Positions 13,580 through 23,794 of a stretch of DNA of 64,000 nt are shown here, one piece after another. A program made the translations under genes and the position numbers. How positions within the stretch are numbered: position 1 is the first letter of the stretch; each line of letters starts with the position of its first letter. Under the pieces are notes generated by a model. That model saw nothing but the letters and a program-made list of their open reading frames with translations. It was not told where the DNA came from and searched no databases. The DNA comes from Nitrospirota bacterium (lineage in GTDB: Bacteria; Nitrospirota; Thermodesulfovibrionia; Thermodesulfovibrionales; JdFR-88): contig JAKBYX010000001.1 in assembly GCA_021840255.1 (NCBI GenBank), forward strand, positions 1 through 64,000, given 5' to 3'.

Positions 13580-14331
13580 TGCCCCATACAATAAAGAAGA
13601 GAGCGCCGAAGGAAGCAAAAACCGACGGAGCCGCCGTTTATAGCGAGCTTAAGGAGTCAATAGCCAAGCGCCAAAAAACGGTGCTTACTTTGTCCATCGC
13701 TGTGCTTGCGGTGCTCGCCATAGCGGCAGGCATATACTTCTATCATAGCAATGCAGTAAGGACGGCGAACAACAATAACGCGCAGGGATATGCGCTGTAT
13801 TACGGGCTGTCGGCGCAAACCCCGCCTGCGGCCGCGCAAAGATACACACTCGCCCTCTCCTTTTTCCAGAAGGCTTATGCAGCCAGGAAATCAGCCTATT
13901 CCCTTTACTACATAGGGGCGTCCCAGTACGCGCTCGGGCAGTATGGGCAGGCGCTGGATACTTTCAAAAAGGTTTACAGCAACTATCCGGGGGATGCGCA
14001 GTTTGTCCCATTGAGTCTATACAAATCGGCAATGGCAGCCCTCATGCTCGGAAAGAACGCTGACGCATTGAAATACCTGTCCATGATGGAAAGCTCCCAG
14101 TTCAATTCACTGAAAGACATGGCCTACTATGAAGACGCAAGGATACTGGCATCCATGGGAAGAAAAGACGAGGCCAACAGGAAGATAGACGAGCTTATCA
14201 GGCTTTTCCCTGAATCGCCTTATGCCCAGGACCTCAAGGCCCAGATGGGAGCCGCCCAGGCGCCTGCGGCAGCGGCGGGCAAACAACCCGCGCAGGCAGG
14301 TAGTAAAACACTGACACCCGCGGGCAAATAA
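13579..14331 (+). CDS. Membrane-anchored tetratricopeptide repeat protein
   Basis: N-terminal TM helix TVLTLSIAVLAVLAIAAGIYFY, then TPR-like repeats. Confidence 0.65.
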   Translation: MPHTIKKRAPKEAKTDGAAVYSELKESIAKRQKTVLTLSIAVLAVLAIAAGIYFYHSNAVRTANNNNAQGYALYYGLSAQTPPAAAQRYTLALSFFQKAYAARKSAYSLYYIGASQYALGQYGQALDTFKKVYSNYPGDAQFVPLSLYKSAMAALMLGKNADALKYLSMMESSQFNSLKDMAYYEDARILASMGRKDEANRKIDELIRLFPESPYAQDLKAQMGAAQAPAAAAGKQPAQAGSKTLTPAGK

Positions 14332-14407
14332 GGCAAGGCATTATCTGAACTTTCAGCGTAGTGCGGCCAACGCTTCTTTAGTTTAAGTCCAGGGGTGTTT
14401 TTTTAGG

Positions 14408-14509
14408 CGTCATTCCCGCAGGAGGCGCCCGATTTTATGTAAATAAATACGGGCCAATTTATAAAACACTTCAAAATGGATGCCCGATTAAGGCATTCGG
14501 GCATGACGG
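14408..14509. repeat. MITE/REP-like element with imperfect terminal inverted repeats
   Basis: GTCATTCCCGC at the left end against GCATTCGGGCATGAC at the right end, about 100 bp, non-coding. Confidence 0.5.
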
Positions 14510-14540
14510 AATAAAGACACTTGAGGCAATTGGCATTGTC

Positions 14541-14561
14541 CCCTCTCCCCACGGGAGAGGG
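14541..14561. repeat. Palindromic hairpin CCCTCTCCC-CAC-GGGAGAGGG
   Basis: Perfect 9-bp stem in the same non-coding gap. Confidence 0.6.
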
Positions 14562-14606
14562 CAAGTGAGTTCCGCTTAACGGCGCCTCAAATCAAATCAA
14601 AAAGCT

Positions 14607-15680
14607 CTACCTGCGTGCCACCAGGCAGGATGAATTGTCCGGTGGAAGCAGTATCTTCTGTCCGGCCCTTATGCGCCAGCCCCTGATGTTGTTAAGTCCT
14701 CTTATGAGCGCCACGGGGATCCTGAACCTTCTGGCGATTTTAGGCAGAGTGTCCCAGCGTCTTACCGTGTAAGTCCTCATGGGAAGTCTCTGTTCCGGGG
14801 TGAGGCTGTCCAGTTTTGCAAGAAAAGGCATAAGGGTGTGTTTGGGTATCCTTAGAATGTAGCTTTTTACGTCCAGAGGTGTGCACCACCTGGTAAGTTC
14901 GGGGTTCAGCGCCTTTATATCTTCCAGGCTTACACCCGCGCATTTTGCCGCGACGGAGAGGTCCAGGGGCTGCCACAAGACGACCTCATCATAAGAGAAT
15001 GTGTTCTGAGGGACCACATTGGCAAACCCGTGGCTGTCCGGATCGAGAGCGATAGACCTGGCGGCCAGGAACTTGGGCACGTAATTTTTTGTCTCATCCG
15101 GGATCCTCCTGGTGAAATAGAGGTCCCAGAAATTGTTGCCGCCTGTTTTTTCCAGGGCGCGCTTGATGGCCCCTTCACCGGCATTATAGGCCGCCATGGC
15201 AAGCCCCCAGGAGCCAAACATATTATGCAGGTCCTTAAGGTACATGGCAGCCGCCATTGTGGATTTCACAGGGTCGCGTCTTTCATCCATCCACCAATTT
15301 ATCTTGAGCCCGTATCTCCGGCCCGTCGATTCCATGAACTGCCAGGGGCCGACGGCCTTGGCGCGCGAGTCTGCATAGGGGCTGAACCCGCTTTCTATCA
15401 TGGAAAGGAACACAATGTCCTTGGGAATGTTGTTTTCAGATAGTATCTGCTTCATGACGGAGAGGTATTTCGGGGCGCGTGACAGCCACAGGGCGAAGGG
15501 CTTTTTAAGGTCCTCCGAAAAAAACTGCATGTATTTCGCCACCGCTTTTCCCGCGGCGGGGCTGTCCTCCAGGTTGGAGATGAAATTTTTGTCCTTTACC
15601 GCCCACGCACCCTTGGAAAAGAAAAAAGTGACGAGTGACACAATTAATAAAATATGCATCATTGCACGCTTTTTTCCCAT
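14607..15680 (-). CDS. MltD-like lytic transglycosylase with SLT and LysM domains
   Basis: Signal peptide; SMIESGFSPYADSRAKAVGPWQFMESTGRRYGL; MAAYNAGEGAIKRA; C-terminal LysM YTVRRWDTLPKIARRF. Confidence 0.9.
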   Translation of the reverse strand: MGKKRAMMHILLIVSLVTFFFSKGAWAVKDKNFISNLEDSPAAGKAVAKYMQFFSEDLKKPFALWLSRAPKYLSVMKQILSENNIPKDIVFLSMIESGFSPYADSRAKAVGPWQFMESTGRRYGLKINWWMDERRDPVKSTMAAAMYLKDLHNMFGSWGLAMAAYNAGEGAIKRALEKTGGNNFWDLYFTRRIPDETKNYVPKFLAARSIALDPDSHGFANVVPQNTFSYDEVVLWQPLDLSVAAKCAGVSLEDIKALNPELTRWCTPLDVKSYILRIPKHTLMPFLAKLDSLTPEQRLPMRTYTVRRWDTLPKIARRFRIPVALIRGLNNIRGWRIRAGQKILLPPDNSSCLVARR

Positions 15681-15781
15681 GGTCCTTATTTCTATCGTAT
15701 ATGCAATGCGCTTGTCAAGCGCATTTATCCGGCGCGTTTCTACCTGAGTTCAGATGGTGGATCCTGGCCTCCCGTCTATTG

Positions 15782-15811
15782 TTTACAGGGGCGGCCCGCA
15801 GACGTTATACT
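15782..15811 (+). promoter_or_regulatory. Candidate promoter for bamA
   Basis: TTTACA-N18-TATACT upstream of the 15839 start. Confidence 0.4.
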
Positions 15812-15838
15812 ACAAGCTTAAAAAAGCATGGGAGGCAT

Positions 15839-18088
15839 ATGTACGTAAAGCAAAATTTCGGGGCTGTGGGGCTCGCCTGCCTTTTGTTGTCGTTCTGGGC
15901 GGCTGTAGCCTGGGGCGCGCAGCCAATCGTGGCCAACATAGAGATAAGAGGCCTTCAGCGGATAGAGGAAGGCGTCGTGCGAAAGCAGATATCCCAGCAG
16001 ACCGGCCAGCCCCTTTCCCAGAAAAAGATCAGCCGGGACATCAGGAACATTTACTCCACCGGTTATTTCAGGGACGTGAAGGTGGAAGGGCTCCCTTTTG
16101 AGGGAGGCATCAAGCTCATTTATGTTGTTACGGAAAAGCCTACCATCTCGCTGGTCACCATTTACGGCAACAAGGAGATAAAGACCGCTGACATAAGAAA
16201 GCAGATCAGCATAGCCACGGGGTCCGTAGCTGATACCGTGCTGATAAACGACAATGCCGTCAAGATCAAGGCCTATTACGAATCTGAGGGTTTCAGCCTC
16301 ACCCAGGTGGTGCCGGTATTGAAGGCGCTCGGCGGGAATCGCGCTGACCTCACGTATGTAATAAAAGAGGGCCCGAAGATAAAAATAAAGGAAATACGGT
16401 TCGTGGGGAACAAGGTCCTCACCAGCGGCCAGATAAAGAAGGTAATGAAGAGCAAGGAGCGGTGGTTCTTCTCGTTCCTGACAAAAAGCGGTTATTACAA
16501 GAAAGACGACCTCATGGCGGACAGCGAGCGCATAAGGGAACTCTATTACGATCACGGGTACATACAGGCCGTGGTCTCGGAGCCGGAAACCACGCTGACC
16601 CCTGACAAGAAATGGGCCGTCATCACATACAAAATAACCGAGGGGGACCAGTTCAGGATTTCAGGCATAACCATCCAGGGCAATAAGGTCATAAGCACTA
16701 AAGACCTCCTGGGTCTGCTCAAGTCCAAGACAGGAGACCCGGTCAGCCGGAAGCTCGTACAGGAGGACGTCGTAGACCTTACGGAACGGTATTCCGAACA
16801 CGGCTACGCGCTTGCCGTCATAAATCCGGACCTTGTGCCGGACACGAAGAAAAAAACCGTTTCCATTACTTACCAGATAGACGAAGGAGCCCTTTTCCAC
16901 GTTGGCAGGATAGAGATATCCGGAAACCAGAAGACAAGGGACTGGGTCATAAGAAGGGAGATACTCCTGAACGAGGGAGACACCTTCAACAGCGCGCTCC
17001 TCAGGAAAAGCTATGAGAACCTCAATAACCTCAACTTTTTCAGTAAGGTCAACATAAACCCCCGTCCGGTCCCTACGAGCAAACAGGTGGATCTGGACGT
17101 GAACGTGAAGGAAAAACCTACGGGTTTTTTAAGCATTGGCGGCGGATACAGTTCAGTCGACAAGATCATAGGCATGGTCAACATATCCCAGGGCAACCTG
17201 GGCGGCAGAGGGCAGTATCTGAAATTAAGCGGGGAACTGGGCGGTCTTTCCAGTTTTTATGAGCTCTCCTTCAAAGAGCCGTGGCTGTTCGGCAAACGCC
17301 TGGCCTTCTCCACCTCCATTTACAAGCAGAGCCAGGACTACCTTGACTACACCAGGGAGGCCACGGGCTTTGACATAAGCCTGAGCAAGCCCATATCCGC
17401 CAATACCTGGTTAAGCGCCGATTACAGGCTTGAAAACGCAACAATAACCGGCATATTGAATACGGCCTCTCCCGTGATACAGGACCAGGCGGGCACCAGG
17501 CTTACAAGCAGCATAACCCCCGGCATAGTAAGGGACACAAGGGACAACTACCTGCTGCCGCACACCGGTTCAAGAAACAGCCTTTATGTCACCTTTGCGG
17601 GCATCGGCGGCGACAACAGGTTCCTCAAGGTGGTGGGAGAGAGCGGGTGGTTTTTCCCAGTTTCTCAAAGAACCACGCTTTCGCTGCACGGGATACTGGG
17701 TTACGGCACCGGTCTTTTAGGCTCCGAGATGCCTCTTTATGAGAGGTTTTACGTTGGCGGCATTTACACGGTCCGGGGGTTGGGGTATGGAGACGGCGGC
17801 CCTAAGGACATAAACGGGGAGCCCATCGGCGGATTAAATGAGTTGGTGGGCAATGTGGATTACATCTACCCTCTGCTTTCTGATATAAAGCTGTATGGAG
17901 ACGTCTTTTTCGACGCCGGCTCCGCCTATGACAGCCTGCTGCCAAAAGACATCAGGTACACTTCAGGGACGGGCATCAGGTGGATTTCGCCGATCGGCCC
18001 GATAAGGATAGAATGGGGCTGGGACATAAACAAGAAGCCGGATGAGAAATCAAACAGGGTGGATTTCACCTTTGGGACTTTCTTTTAA
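15839..18088 (+). CDS. bamA: Outer membrane protein assembly factor BamA
   Basis: Signal peptide, multiple POTRA repeats, C-terminal barrel with VRGLGYG and terminal RVDFTFGTFF; GGAGG before ATG 15839. Confidence 0.95.
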   Translation: MYVKQNFGAVGLACLLLSFWAAVAWGAQPIVANIEIRGLQRIEEGVVRKQISQQTGQPLSQKKISRDIRNIYSTGYFRDVKVEGLPFEGGIKLIYVVTEKPTISLVTIYGNKEIKTADIRKQISIATGSVADTVLINDNAVKIKAYYESEGFSLTQVVPVLKALGGNRADLTYVIKEGPKIKIKEIRFVGNKVLTSGQIKKVMKSKERWFFSFLTKSGYYKKDDLMADSERIRELYYDHGYIQAVVSEPETTLTPDKKWAVITYKITEGDQFRISGITIQGNKVISTKDLLGLLKSKTGDPVSRKLVQEDVVDLTERYSEHGYALAVINPDLVPDTKKKTVSITYQIDEGALFHVGRIEISGNQKTRDWVIRREILLNEGDTFNSALLRKSYENLNNLNFFSKVNINPRPVPTSKQVDLDVNVKEKPTGFLSIGGGYSSVDKIIGMVNISQGNLGGRGQYLKLSGELGGLSSFYELSFKEPWLFGKRLAFSTSIYKQSQDYLDYTREATGFDISLSKPISANTWLSADYRLENATITGILNTASPVIQDQAGTRLTSSITPGIVRDTRDNYLLPHTGSRNSLYVTFAGIGGDNRFLKVVGESGWFFPVSQRTTLSLHGILGYGTGLLGSEMPLYERFYVGGIYTVRGLGYGDGGPKDINGEPIGGLNELVGNVDYIYPLLSDIKLYGDVFFDAGSAYDSLLPKDIRYTSGTGIRWISPIGPIRIEWGWDINKKPDEKSNRVDFTFGTFF

Positions 18089-18312
18089 ATAATCAAAAAT
18101 GGCTTTTGACGCGGAGCTGGAAAAAAGACAGGCGGTATCGCCCAGGGCCACCAGGAAGAATGGTGACGCCCCGCTTTCCAGTACGGCCAGAGCCGAAGAT
18201 AAATACCTTAAGATGAACGAGATTATAATAAAAGGACATCCTTAGATGAGCTTCCGTAAGGAAGCTTAATAAAAAAACCATGGAATTGGGACCGATCAGA
18301 CAAGGAGGATCA

Positions 18313-18864
18313 ATGAAAAAGGTAATACTGATGGCAGCGGCAGTGCTTCTTCTGGCCGCTCAGGTGACGGTGGCCCAGGGCGCCAAGGCCGGTCTAAAAG
18401 CAAACAGGATAGGTTACGTGGACCTTCAGCGGGCGCTCAATGAGTCCAACGACGGCAAGGCGGCAAAGATCGAGCTTCAGGCCGTAATGAAGGGATTGCA
18501 AGCCGATATAGACAAAAAGATAGCGGAGCGTGACCAAATGAAGGCGGAGCTGGAAAAACAGTCCTCTGTCCTTTCTCCCAAGGCAAAAAAGGAAAAAGAG
18601 GCGGCCATTGATAAGTTGACTGCGGACACGCAGCAGCTCATTACGGAGTCCAACACGGAAATGCAGCAGAAACAGCGGGCAAAAGAGGTTGTCATCCTCA
18701 AGAAGATAAAGGATGCGATCGAGCAGATAGGCAAGAGCGAGCATTATACTGTAATACTTCCTGCCGACGTCATCCTGTACGCTGATGGGGCAAAAGAGCT
18801 TACCGACGAGGTCATACAGCGCGTTAACCAGACCTCCCCGGCGGCGGCGCCATCGGGCAAATAG
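18313..18864 (+). CDS. OmpH/Skp family periplasmic chaperone
   Basis: Signal peptide, [13 protein letters not shown], coiled coil, [30 protein letters not shown] before ATG 18313; follows bamA. Confidence 0.9.
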   Translation: MKKVILMAAAVLLLAAQVTVAQGAKAGLKANRIGYVDLQRALNESNDGKAAKIELQAVMKGLQADIDKKIAERDQMKAELEKQSSVLSPKAKKEKEAAIDKLTADTQQLITESNTEMQQKQRAKEVVILKKIKDAIEQIGKSEHYTVILPADVILYADGAKELTDEVIQRVNQTSPAAAPSGK

Positions 18865-18896
18865 GCCGGCAAGTAAAAATTGCCCTTCCTGCCCTT

Positions 18897-19940
18897 ATGA
18901 AGCTCTCTGATATAGCCCTTTTTCTGGGCGGCAAACTATACGGGGACCCCGGTGTGGAAATAACCGGGGTTTCCGGTATTGAGGACGCGGGCCCCGCGGA
19001 TATAACCTACCTGCTCAAGCCGTCTGAAAAACTCCTGGACCTGGCGGAGGGCTCAGCCGCGGCCTGTATAATAGTAAAAGACGCCTTTTTGACCGGACTT
19101 AAAAAAAACCAGATCGCGGTGGACGACCCTCAGCTTGCCTTCATCCGGTTGCTGGAGCATTTTCATAAAGCCGGACGGCCGCCTGCCGGCATAAGTGATC
19201 TGGCTTTTGTATCAGAGAGTGCGGAGATCGACGGACAGGCAGTTGTGATGCCCTTCGTCTTCATAGGGGAAGGTGCCCGGATCGGCGCGGGGAGCCTGCT
19301 TTATCCAGGCGTCTTCGTGGGCGCGGGGTCAAAGATCGGGCGCGACTGCACTTTGCACCCTAACGTCACCGTGCGGGAGGGTGTGGCGATCGGGGACAGG
19401 GTGAGCATTCATGCCGGAAGCGTTATAGGGGCCGATGGTTTCGGCTATATCATGCGAAGCGGCAGGCATATAAAGATCCCCCAGGTGGGAGGAGTCGTAA
19501 TAGAAGACGATGTGGAGATAGGCGCCAACACAACCATTGACCGCGCCACCACGGGCAACACGGTCATAGGCAGGGGGACAAAGATAGACAACCTGGTGCA
19601 GATAGCCCATAACGTGAAGATAGGGGCCGGCTGCATTGTGGTGGCCCAAGCCGGCGTGGCCGGCAGCTCCACGCTGGGCAACTACGTTATAGTGGCGGGA
19701 CAGGCCGGCGTAGCCGACCATGTGCATATAGAAGACGGCTCGGTAATTGGCGCGGGCTCCGGCGTTTTGCCCAACACCAGGCTTTCAAAGGGGGCCTATG
19801 CGGGCGCCCCGGCAATGCCGCACAAACAGTGGCTTAAGGCGATGTCTGTTACGGCCAGGCTGCCCGAGATGAACAAGACGATGCAGGACCTTGAAAAAAG
19901 ACTGTATGAGCTTGAAAGGAGGCTATTGAGCGAGCAATGA
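18897..19940 (+). CDS. lpxD: UDP-3-O-acylglucosamine N-acyltransferase
   Basis: Hexapeptide repeats, [33 protein letters not shown]. Confidence 0.96.
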   Translation: MKLSDIALFLGGKLYGDPGVEITGVSGIEDAGPADITYLLKPSEKLLDLAEGSAAACIIVKDAFLTGLKKNQIAVDDPQLAFIRLLEHFHKAGRPPAGISDLAFVSESAEIDGQAVVMPFVFIGEGARIGAGSLLYPGVFVGAGSKIGRDCTLHPNVTVREGVAIGDRVSIHAGSVIGADGFGYIMRSGRHIKIPQVGGVVIEDDVEIGANTTIDRATTGNTVIGRGTKIDNLVQIAHNVKIGAGCIVVAQAGVAGSSTLGNYVIVAGQAGVADHVHIEDGSVIGAGSGVLPNTRLSKGAYAGAPAMPHKQWLKAMSVTARLPEMNKTMQDLEKRLYELERRLLSEQ

Positions 19941-20368
19941 TAAACGTCAGAGAGATCGAGTCCATCCTTCCCCACAGGTTCCCTTTTTTACTCGTTGACA
20001 GGATAACGGAGCTGGTCGCGGGAGAAAAGGCGGTGGGGATAAAAAACGCCACCATCAACGAGCACTTTTTCAGCGGCCATTTCCCAGGAAACCCCATTAT
20101 GCCCGGTGTTCTCATAATAGAGGCGCTCGCCCAGACGGCAGGCGTCCTTGCCTTCAAATCCGGCATGCAGGGCAAGGCGGTATATTTCATGAGCATCGAC
20201 AAGGTTAAATTCAGAAAGCCCGTGGTACCCGGAGACCAGGTACACCTGGAGGTAAAGGTCCTCCAGCACAGGGACAAGGTCTGGAAATTCGCCGGCCGCG
20301 CGGTAGTGGACTCCAAGGTGGCGGCGGAGGCCGAATTCATCGCCATGGTCACCGACAAGGAGATCTGA
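19937..20368 (+). CDS. fabZ: 3-hydroxyacyl-ACP dehydratase
   Basis: [36 protein letters not shown]. Confidence 0.97.
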   Translation: MINVREIESILPHRFPFLLVDRITELVAGEKAVGIKNATINEHFFSGHFPGNPIMPGVLIIEALAQTAGVLAFKSGMQGKAVYFMSIDKVKFRKPVVPGDQVHLEVKVLQHRDKVWKFAGRAVVDSKVAAEAEFIAMVTDKEI

Positions 20369-20373
20369 AAAAA

Positions 20374-21171
20374 ATGAAAATCCATCCTACGGCCGTCGTG
20401 CATGAAAAGGCTTCAGTCCCAAAGGACGCCCAGATCGGCCCTTACTGCATCATAGGCGAAGGAGTGAAGATCGGGCGCGGAGTAAAGATCCTGAACAATG
20501 TCGTTATAGAAGGGGATACGGAGATCGGCGACGGCTGCGCCATCTATCCTTTCGCCGTTATCGGTCTGCCTCCCCAGGACATGAAGTACGGAGGAGAAAA
20601 GACCGGCGTAAGAATAGGCGGCGGGAACATCATAAGGGAATACGTGAGCATCCACAGGGGGTCTGTTGGTGCGGAGGGACTCACCGTCCTGGGTGACAAT
20701 AACTATATCATGGCCTACACCCACATAGCCCACGATTGCAGGATAGGCAACAACGTTGTGATGGCAAACTCGGTCACCATGGCCGGACACGTCCAGGTGG
20801 ACGACAACGCGATACTTGGCGGCGTCATCGCAGTGCACCAGTTCACCCGCATAGGCGCTTTTTCCATGACGGGCGGATTCAGCGGCATAGGACAGGACAT
20901 ACCGCCTTACACCATCGCATCGGGCCCCAGGGCAAAGCTTTACGGGCTCAACCTGGTCGGCCTCAAGCGGCATGGCTACTCCAAGGAGACCATAGCAGAC
21001 CTCTCCAGGGCGTACAAGATACTTTTCAGGAGCAAGCAAACACTGAAGGAAGCGATAAAAAAAGTGCAGGAAGACATCACCAGGACACCGGAGCTTGACC
21101 GCCTGCTGGACTTTGTAAAGACCTCAAAACGCGGCATCTGCCGTCCTACGGCTGCCAAAACCTCCCTTTAG
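20374..21171 (+). CDS. lpxA: UDP-N-acetylglucosamine acyltransferase
   Basis: IHPTAVVHEKA, VIGLPPQDMKYGGEKT, IREYVSIHRGS, GLNLVGLKRHGYSKE. Confidence 0.97.
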   Translation: MKIHPTAVVHEKASVPKDAQIGPYCIIGEGVKIGRGVKILNNVVIEGDTEIGDGCAIYPFAVIGLPPQDMKYGGEKTGVRIGGGNIIREYVSIHRGSVGAEGLTVLGDNNYIMAYTHIAHDCRIGNNVVMANSVTMAGHVQVDDNAILGGVIAVHQFTRIGAFSMTGGFSGIGQDIPPYTIASGPRAKLYGLNLVGLKRHGYSKETIADLSRAYKILFRSKQTLKEAIKKVQEDITRTPELDRLLDFVKTSKRGICRPTAAKTSL

Positions 21172-21996
21172 ATGGCAAAGACCGTAGGGCTCATAGCGGG
21201 CATGGGCAAGCTGCCACGTTTCATCGCAAAAGACGCGAGGGAGCGGGGCTACAGGGTTGTGGCCGTCGGGCTTGATCCCGTAGCCGATGATGAAGGTCTG
21301 GAGGCCTCGGTGGATGTGCTTGAGCGGATAAACGTAGGCAAGCTGGACAAGGTCATCAAAACCCTGAAGCGAAACGGCGTGGCCGAGGCCGTAATGGCTG
21401 GCAAGGTGCCAAAGGAACTGTTATACAAAAGCCGCATCACGCCTGATCTGAGGGCGGTAAAACTCCTCTGGACGCTTAAGGACAGGAGCGACGACACCCT
21501 GCTGTTAGCCATTACAGGAGAACTGGAAAAAGACGGCATCCGGCTGCTTGAGACCACCTCCTTCTGCTCCGGCCTGCTTGCCCCTGAAGGCGGCATAACC
21601 AAAAGACAGCCCACCAAAGCGCAGTGGAAGGACATTGAGTGGGGGTTTGGGATGGCAAAGGAGATAGGCCGTCTGGACATAGGGCAGACAGTGGTGGTAA
21701 AGGGCCAGGCGGTAATGGCGGTGGAAGCCATAGAAGGCACGGACAGGGCGATCAAAAGAGGCGGAAAACTGGCCGGCGGGGGGGCCGTTGTGGTCAAGAC
21801 GGCAAAGCCCGCGCAGGACCTGCGCTTCGACGTTCCGGCAGTAGGGCTGAGCACCGTTCTGGCGATGATCGAGGCGGAAGCCGCCGTGCTGGCCGTTGAG
21901 GCCGGGGCTACCCTTCTGCTAGAAAAAGAGAAAGTATTGAAAGAGGCCGAAGAAGCGGGTATAGCCATAGTGGGCTACACGCCCCGCCGCCGTTAG
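21172..21996 (+). CDS. lpxI: UDP-2,3-diacylglucosamine diphosphatase, LpxI type
   Basis: GLIAGMGKLPRFIAKDARERGYRVVAVGL, FCSGLLAPEGGITKRQPT; operon position after lpxA. Confidence 0.9.
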   Translation: MAKTVGLIAGMGKLPRFIAKDARERGYRVVAVGLDPVADDEGLEASVDVLERINVGKLDKVIKTLKRNGVAEAVMAGKVPKELLYKSRITPDLRAVKLLWTLKDRSDDTLLLAITGELEKDGIRLLETTSFCSGLLAPEGGITKRQPTKAQWKDIEWGFGMAKEIGRLDIGQTVVVKGQAVMAVEAIEGTDRAIKRGGKLAGGGAVVVKTAKPAQDLRFDVPAVGLSTVLAMIEAEAAVLAVEAGATLLLEKEKVLKEAEEAGIAIVGYTPRRR

Positions 21997-22021
21997 TTTT
22001 TCCCTCGCTCCCGATCTGTCC

Positions 22022-23794
22022 TTATTTTTCCAGAAGGGATAAATCAAAATGGATGACCATCCCGGCCCCTTTGCCATGCAGGCCCGTCTTTTTCCCGTCC
22101 AGGATCTTCAGACTGCCCATAAGCTGTTTGGCAAGCGCGTCCACGAGTCTCAATCCTAGAGAGCTGGCTTGCCCGATCTGGAACCCTGCCGGAAAACCGG
22201 CTCCATTATCCGAGCAGGCAAGCTCTACATCATTCCCGGTGGCCTTTAAAGAAATTCTGATCTCGCCATTTTCTTGTGTATGGAACGCGTGTTTTAAGGA
22301 ATTCGAGACCAGCTCGTTCACTATCAGGCCGCACGGCGTGGCTACATATAAAGAGACCGGGACAGAATCCATTTCCATATCCAGCCTTATGTCCTTTGCC
22401 TTATAATCTTTGACAGCAAACCGGGCAAGCTGTTCCAGATAATCCTTAAGGTCCAGCTTTGAAAGTTCCTTCGTCTCATAAAGCATCTGATGGACCAGCG
22501 CCATCGAATTGATCCTGCCCTGGGCCTCTTTGAACAGCTGCCGGACCTCGGAGTTTTTCGTAGTGTTCATCTGAAGAGTAAGCATGCTGGAAATGACATG
22601 CATATTGTTTTTTGTCCTATGGTAAAGCTCCTTAAGCAGGATCTCCTTTTCATTCAGGGAATCCTTGAGGGCCAGTTCGGACAATTTTCGCGCCATGGCG
22701 GCCGCCACAGTGTCAGTTACCGTCTCCATCAGATCGAGCTCTTCTTCCGTGAAACGCGTACGGTCGCGCGTTCCAAATGAAAGCGTTCCGATCGTTTTCC
22801 CATTATATACGAGCGGATGACAGGCGTAGGCTTTTACCCCAAAGGAGCTTACGAGACCGGTTTTTCCGTCAGGATTACCGGGTATGTCTCCGGCAATTGT
22901 CCTGCGTTCGTCCCTCGCGACGCATCCACAAACAGCAACCTCGAAATCGAGGTGCTCTATTTGTCTGGCGACCGCATCCGGAATGCCATGCCAGGCGTTC
23001 AAATGCATCCGCTGTGTCCCGTTTTCAATGAGGTAATTAAAAAAGACATGGCAGTTCAGATATCTCATCACCTTCCCGGCCAGGACCTGGATGATCTTTT
23101 CCGGCGACTCGGTGGATAAAAGCATCCTTGCTGATTCGGCGAGAAGCTCTATTTTTTCTTTTTCTTTTCTCAATGCTTCTTCGGCACGCTTGCGTTCTGT
23201 GATCTCGGCCTGAAGCACAATGTTTGTATGTTTAAGTTCCTGCTGGGCGGACATAAGCTCCCGGTTTTTCATTACCGCCGTTTCGTAAGAGGAAAGCAGG
23301 AGGTCCAGAATATGCTCACGCCCGGAAGTAATTAGATATTTTTGATCTCCAAAGATTATCTCGGCGCCGGTTTCGATCTTTTCCCTTTTCCCGGCCCTGG
23401 CTGCGAAGAGCGCTCTGTTGATCCGCTCAATAAGATACGTTGGGTCATATGGTTTTGTAATGAAATTGTCCGCCCTGCATTCCAGTCCCTTCAGGACGTC
23501 CCCGGCGTCCGAAAGAGCGGTAAGGAGGATTACCGGAACCCGCTTCAGACCCTCTTCATCTTTCATTTTTTTGCACAGTTCGAAGCCATCCATTTCAGGC
23601 ATTACTATATCGCTGATTACAAGGTCGGGTTTATGCTTACGCATGTGCGCAAACGCTTTTTTACCGTTTATTGCGACCGAGACGCTGTAACCATTGTTTT
23701 CCAGGACGTATTTAAGCCCTACCGCCTGCGTTTGGCTGTCCTCTACGATCAGTATCTCCACTTTATTAAGCCCGTCGGCAAATGACCGTTTCAT
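22022..23794 (-). CDS. REC-GAF-HisKA_2/HATPase response-regulator histidine kinase
   Basis: N-terminal REC LIVEDSQTQ...VISDIVMPEMDG, GAF region, LLKELYHRTKNNMHVISSML, NELVSNSLKHAF. Confidence 0.9.
   Translation of the reverse strand: MKRSFADGLNKVEILIVEDSQTQAVGLKYVLENNGYSVSVAINGKKAFAHMRKHKPDLVISDIVMPEMDGFELCKKMKDEEGLKRVPVILLTALSDAGDVLKGLECRADNFITKPYDPTYLIERINRALFAARAGKREKIETGAEIIFGDQKYLITSGREHILDLLLSSYETAVMKNRELMSAQQELKHTNIVLQAEITERKRAEEALRKEKEKIELLAESARMLLSTESPEKIIQVLAGKVMRYLNCHVFFNYLIENGTQRMHLNAWHGIPDAVARQIEHLDFEVAVCGCVARDERRTIAGDIPGNPDGKTGLVSSFGVKAYACHPLVYNGKTIGTLSFGTRDRTRFTEEELDLMETVTDTVAAAMARKLSELALKDSLNEKEILLKELYHRTKNNMHVISSMLTLQMNTTKNSEVRQLFKEAQGRINSMALVHQMLYETKELSKLDLKDYLEQLARFAVKDYKAKDIRLDMEMDSVPVSLYVATPCGLIVNELVSNSLKHAFHTQENGEIRISLKATGNDVELACSDNGAGFPAGFQIGQASSLGLRLVDALAKQLMGSLKILDGKKTGLHGKGAGMVIHFDLSLLEK

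Noticed and set aside
18090-18300. Possible riboswitch between bamA and ompH
   Set aside because: Checked by eye against GEMM and other common aptamer cores; no convincing match. Contains only a small AGCTTCC-GTAA-GGAAGCT hairpin.
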